Assembly: GCF_000002995.4 (NCBI RefSeq)
Contig: NW_025062350.1
Location: 1-24,330 of the forward strand
Direction of reading: 5' to 3'
Source: Brugia malayi
Lineage: Eukaryota > Nematoda > Chromadorea > Rhabditida > Onchocercidae
DNA length: 24,330 nucleotides
Both the position numbers and the translations under genes were made by a program. The number at the start of each line of letters is the position of its first letter. The stretch's first letter is position 1. Below the pieces are notes generated by a model. That model was given only the letters and a program-made list of their open reading frames with translations, ran no database searches and had not been told where the DNA came from. This document shows positions 20,311-24,330 of the stretch, one piece after another.

Positions 20311-20605
20311 GCTTGTAACTAAAGCAAGAAGATGTTTATTGTTGCTTTGTTATAATGGTTTGTCATCAAGCACCTCGGTCTCGGTCTTTACCTCTTTTCT
20401 AAGACTTAAAATAATATACTAAAAAGGATATGTTTTAATTGACTTCGGTTTTTCCATTTACGATCAAAAATTATATGTTGCGTTCATTGATTTTGATTTT
20501 GTTGCTTTATCTAGCAAGTTAAGCGAGATTATTTTTGAAATTATTCACTTTATAATTCGATAATTGTTTAATTCAGTCGACTAAACTTTGTTGAACAAAT
20601 ACGAG
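20311..20605 (+). repeat. 295-bp macrosatellite spacer, copy 2
   Basis: Direct repeat of 16631-16925 at an offset of 3680 bases. No difference noticed. Confidence 0.92.
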
Positions 20606-22163
20606 TTAATAAAACTTTCAATTAATCATGATTTTAATTCAATTTAAGAATTTAAATTAAATTTAAATTCAAATTTAAATTTTGAGTTTTTTAAAAATTT
20701 TAAAATTTGTCATAGTTATCTTACATTAGACAAGGAAATTGGTTCTAATTTATCAATTTTAGTTTTTATTAAGTGCCAAAACTGCTGAAAAAAGCTTATT
20801 TTGAACCTGATTGACTATGTTACGTGCATTGTACCAGTGCTGGTCTTATATTGTGTTGTCATTTTATAGTTTAAATGTTAAAATACGCTTTTGTAATTAA
20901 GTTTTGCGCATAAATTCATCAGCAAAATTAATAAAACTTTCAATTAATCGTGATTTTAATTCAATTTAAGAATTTAAATTAAATTTAAATTCAAATTTAA
21001 ATTTTGAAATTTTTAAAAATTTTAAAATTTGTCATAGTTATCTTACATTAGACAGGGAAATTGGTTCTAATTTATCAATTTTAGTTTTAATTAAGTGCCA
21101 AAACTGCTAAAAAAAAGCTTATTTTGAACCTGATTGACTATGTTACGTGCATTGTACCAGTGCTGGTCTTATATTGTGTTGTCATTTTATAGTTTAAATG
21201 TTAAAATACGCTTTTGTAATTAAGTTTTGCGCATAAATTCATCAGCAAAATTAATAAAACCTTCAATTAATCATGATTTTAATTCAATTTAAGAATTTAA
21301 ATTAAATTTAAATTCAAATTTAAATTTTGAATTTTTTAAAAATTTTAAAATTTGTCATAGTTATCTTACATTAGACAAGGAAATTGGTTCTAATTTATCA
21401 ATTTTAGTTTTTATTAAGTGCCAAAACTGCTAAAAAAAGCTTATTTTGAATCTAATTGACTATGTTACGTGCATTGTACCAGTGCTGGTCGTACATCACG
21501 CTGTCATTTTATAGTTTAAATATTAAAATACGCTTTTGTATTTAAGTTTTGCGCATAAATTCATCAGCAATATTAATAAAACCTTCAATTAATCATGATA
21601 TTAATTCAATTTAAGAATTTAAATTAAATTTAAATTCAAATTTAAATTTTGAATTTTTTAAAAATTTTAAAATTTGTTATAGTTTTCTTACATTAGACAA
21701 GGAAATTGGTTCTAATTTATCAATTTTAATTTTAATTAAGTGCCAAAACTGCTAAAAAAAGCTTATTTTGAACCTAATTGACTAAGTTACGTGCATTGTA
21801 CCAGTGCTGGTCGTACATTACGCTGTCATTTTATAGTTTAAATATTAAAATACGCTTTTGTAATTAAGTTTTGCGCATTAATTCATCAGCAAAATTAATA
21901 AAACCTTAAATTAATCATGATTTTAATTCAATTAAACCTTCAATTAATCATGATTTTAATTCAATTTAAGAATTTAAATTAAATTTAAATTCAAATTTAA
22001 ATTTTGAATTTTTTAAAAATTTTAAAATTTGTCATAGTTATCTTACATTAGACAAGGAAATTGGTTCTAATTTATCAATTTTAGTTTTTATTAAGTGCCA
22101 AAACTGCTAAAAAAAGCTTATTTTGAACCTGATTGACTATGTTACGTGCATTGTACCAGTGCT
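20606..22163 (+). repeat. AT-rich ~322-bp tandem monomers, array 3
   Basis: A partial unit (20606-20841), then 20842-21164 (323 bp), 21165-21486, 21487-21808 and 21809-22163 (355 bp). The last two match units 14094 and 14416 of array 1, including the 33-bp internal duplication, whereas array 2 ends with a 322-bp unit of another type. Single differences from array 2 include A to G at 20787 and T to C at 21261. Confidence 0.95.
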
Positions 22164-23135
22164 GGTCTTATATTGTAATGTCATTTTAAAGTTTAAATAT
22201 TAAAATAAGCTTTTGTAATTAGGTTTTGCGCAAAAAATCATCCACTAAATCATGCTGATCATCAGGTTTGTTTTTGAATTGCTGTAGTGTACTGATATAG
22301 CATTCTTGCTCATTCTTTGCTCTAGTGAAATTATTAAAATAATGTAATTGTCCTATTTTTTAATCAGTTCATTGGCAATTTAAATTGGTGTTTCTCATCT
22401 AAAATCTAGAAAAATCTTTTATAAATGAAGCAGCGTATAAGAAAAAATGAATTTCAAATATTAATGAAACTGTTAAAAAAAAAAAAAAAAAAAACGAGAA
22501 CAATCAATATTACTATGAAATGCCGAGCCAGAAGTTATTGTTTTGCGATCTATGACCATGTCATTACTTCAACTACTTGATCCGAGCTATAAATCTGCAC
22601 AATTCTTAATCTTCAATAACTAAAAGCAATAAATAGCGAAGAAATGACAAAATATGTTTTATATAAATATCCAACTATGTGTTCTCTTCGCTTGCCTTTA
22701 ATTGCAATTTAGAACAATCTGTTGTGAATATCGTTTATTTAACCCATCAATTTAGCAAACTTTATGTATTATTTAACTTTGTTCTAATCAACTTTTTTCT
22801 GCTGCAAACATAATATAGTTAATGATCTATCCATCAATCTGATTGCAGTGAATTTATCATAATAGAGAAAGCGAAAGCATTATTCACTGAGCCATTCTCA
22901 GTGCAATGCAAATATTTTCAGAAATTTCTAGCCAAAACTTTATCCAAATAACGAAAAATGTTTTGGATTGCAGTTTTTTTCTAATTTTTCAACTTTCCTT
23001 TTAACGCATTTGTCCATCTTGTCTAGTTTGAATGATTTGCTAATATCCTGAAATGCAATTAGCACAGAAAGCTCGTTTTTTTTTTATCGGTACAGAAAAC
23101 TTTTGTTTTTATTTTTAATTAAATGAAATAAGGCA
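22164..23135 (+). repeat. 972-bp macrosatellite spacer, copy 3
   Basis: Same length as copies 1 and 2, again with a run of exactly 20 A (about 22475-22494). Confidence 0.93.
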
Positions 23136-23975
23136 GGTTTGTAAGTGGTTTGTAATTGGTTTGTAAGTGGTTTGTAATTGGTTTGTGAGTGGTTTGTAAT
23201 TGGTTTGTAACTGGTTTGTAAGTGGTTTGTAAGTGGTTTGTAATTGGTTTGTTAGTGGTTTGTAATTGGTTTGTAAGTGGTTTGTAATTGGTTTGTAAGT
23301 GGTTTGTAAGTGGTTTGTAATTGGTTTGTGAGTGGTTTGTAACTGGTTTGTAATTGGTTTGTAATTGGTTTGTAAGTGGTTTGTAATTGGTTTGTAGGTG
23401 GTTTGTAATTGGTTTGTAAGTGGTTTGTAATTGGTTTGTAGGTGGTTTGTAATTGGTTTGTAATTGGTTTGTAGGTGGTTTGTAACTGGTTTGTAGGTGG
23501 TTTGGAATTGGTTTGCAATTGGTTTGTAATTGGTTTGTAAGTGGTTTGTAAGTGGTTTGTAATTGGTTTGTGAGTGGTTTGTAATTGGTTTGTAACTGGT
23601 TTGTAAGTGGTTTGTAAGTGGTTTGTAATTGGTTTGTAAGTGGTTTGTAAGTGGTTTGTAAGTGGTTTGTAATTGGTTTGTAGGTGGTTTGTAATTGGTT
23701 TGTAAGTGGTTTGTAAATGGTTTGTAATTGGTTTGTAAGTGGTTTGTAATTGGTTTGTAAGTGGTTTGTAATTGGTTTGTGAGTGGTTTGTAATTGGTTT
23801 GTAACTGGTTTGTAAGTGGTTTGTAAGTGGTTTGTAATTGGTTTGTAAGTGGTTTGTAATTGGTTTGTAAGTGGTTTGTAATTGGTTTGTAAGTGGTTTG
23901 TAATTGGTTTGTAAGTGGTTTGTAAGTGGTTTGTAACTGGTTTGTGAGTGGTTTGTAATTGTAATTGGTTTGTAA
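23136..23975 (+). repeat. 11-bp minisatellite, array 3 (840 bp, right end altered)
   Basis: Follows the unit order of arrays 1 and 2 for most of its length, then diverges near its right end: the late GGTTTGTAGGT, GGTTTGCGGTT and TAAATGG units are missing. It ends with a short unit (TTGTAATTGTAATTGG) and GGTTTGTAA at 23967-23975. The three minus-strand frames are open through it, up to 295 codons, with an 11-residue periodicity set by the DNA repeat. Confidence 0.95.
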
Positions 23976-24000
23976 TGAAATGCAATTAGTACACCTCGGC
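23976..24000. other. Breakpoint filler between direct and inverted macrosatellite
   Basis: Between the end of the minisatellite and the inverted spacer lie 25 bases. The first 14 (TGAAATGCAATTAG) are identical to a piece of the 972-bp spacer (15656-15669). Then comes TACACCTCGGC, which shares CACCTCGG with the 295-bp spacer. This looks like filler copied from nearby templates. Confidence 0.7.
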
Positions 24001-24330
24001 AAAGTTTTATTAACTCGTATTTGTTCAACAAAGTTAGTCGACTGAATTTAAACAATTATTCGAATTATAAAGTGAATAATTTCAAAAATAATCTCGCTTA
24101 ATTGCTAGATAAAGCAACAAAATCAAAATCAATGAACGCAACATATAATTTTTGATCGTTAAATGGAAAAACCGCAAGTCAATTAAAACATATCCTTTTA
24201 GTATATTATTTTAAGTCTAAGAAAAGAGATAAAGACCGAGACCGAGGTGCTGTGACAAACCATTATAACAAAGCAACAATAAACATCTTCTTGCTTTAGT
24301 TACAAGCTACAAACCATTTACAAACCATTT
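24001..24330 (-). repeat. Inverted, diverged copy of the 295-bp spacer, running into an inverted minisatellite
   Basis: The reverse complement matches about 16609-16938 (and 20289-20618): it begins with AAAGTTTTATTAACTCG, the inverse of the start of an AT-rich array, and ends in ACAAACCATTTACAAACC, the inverse of the minisatellite edge. Several small indels and substitutions separate it from the direct copies (for example CTTAATTGC against CTTAACTTGC, and GTGCTGTGAC against GTGCTTGATGAC), so it is clearly more diverged than the direct copies are from each other. Confidence 0.93.

Noticed and set aside
23115..24055. Long overlapping minus-strand open frames (up to 295 codons), with similar ones at 15859-16125 and 19539-19805, as genes for repeat proteins
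   Set aside because: They exist in all three frames at once with the same periodic peptide, which follows from an 11-bp DNA repeat without stops. No non-repeat domain or promoter is visible.

Overview
The window is AT-rich eukaryotic DNA, most likely from a nematode. The main reason is the last two coding exons of a FoxB/LIN-31-type forkhead gene near the left end. The GT-AG introns and a BEL/Pao retrotransposon fit an invertebrate. A basal (clade I, Trichinella-like) nematode is a guess, not something I can prove here.

Layout. (1) 1-1350: AT-rich DNA with no exon I can support, probably the intron upstream of the forkhead exons. (2) 1351-1940: two exons of a lin-31/FoxB-like gene, ending in an eh1-like repressor motif. 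The DNA-binding part carries two opposite one-base indels. (3) 1941-7355: mostly featureless AT-rich DNA. It holds a broken Cys-rich fragment on the minus strand (about 2150-2301), an orphan ORF (6004-6414) and a possible small spliced gene (6466-6667). (4) 7356-13771: a 6.4 kb BEL/Pao LTR retrotransposon with about 98.8% matching LTRs and a complete domain set, but with a frameshift in RNase H and an altered protease active-site triad. (5) 13772-24330: a composite macrosatellite. Its unit is a 972-bp spacer, an 888-bp array of an 11-bp G/T-rich minisatellite, a 295-bp spacer and an array of ~322-bp very AT-rich monomers. Two full units (3680 and 3713 bp) are in direct orientation, flanked by partial ones. 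The last direct unit breaks off inside its minisatellite, and from 24001 the sequence runs as an inverted, more diverged copy of the 295-bp spacer.

How it fits together. The retrotransposon lies exactly at the border between ordinary single-copy-looking DNA and the macrosatellite and lacks a target-site duplication, so it is either a recombination joint or an assembly joint. The near-identical macrosatellite units (even a 20-A run is the same length in all three copies) point to very recent amplification or an assembly duplication. The inverted end has short templated filler DNA, as seen at template-switch breakpoints. The long open frames on the minus strand of the minisatellite come from an 11-bp unit without stops and are not treated as genes.
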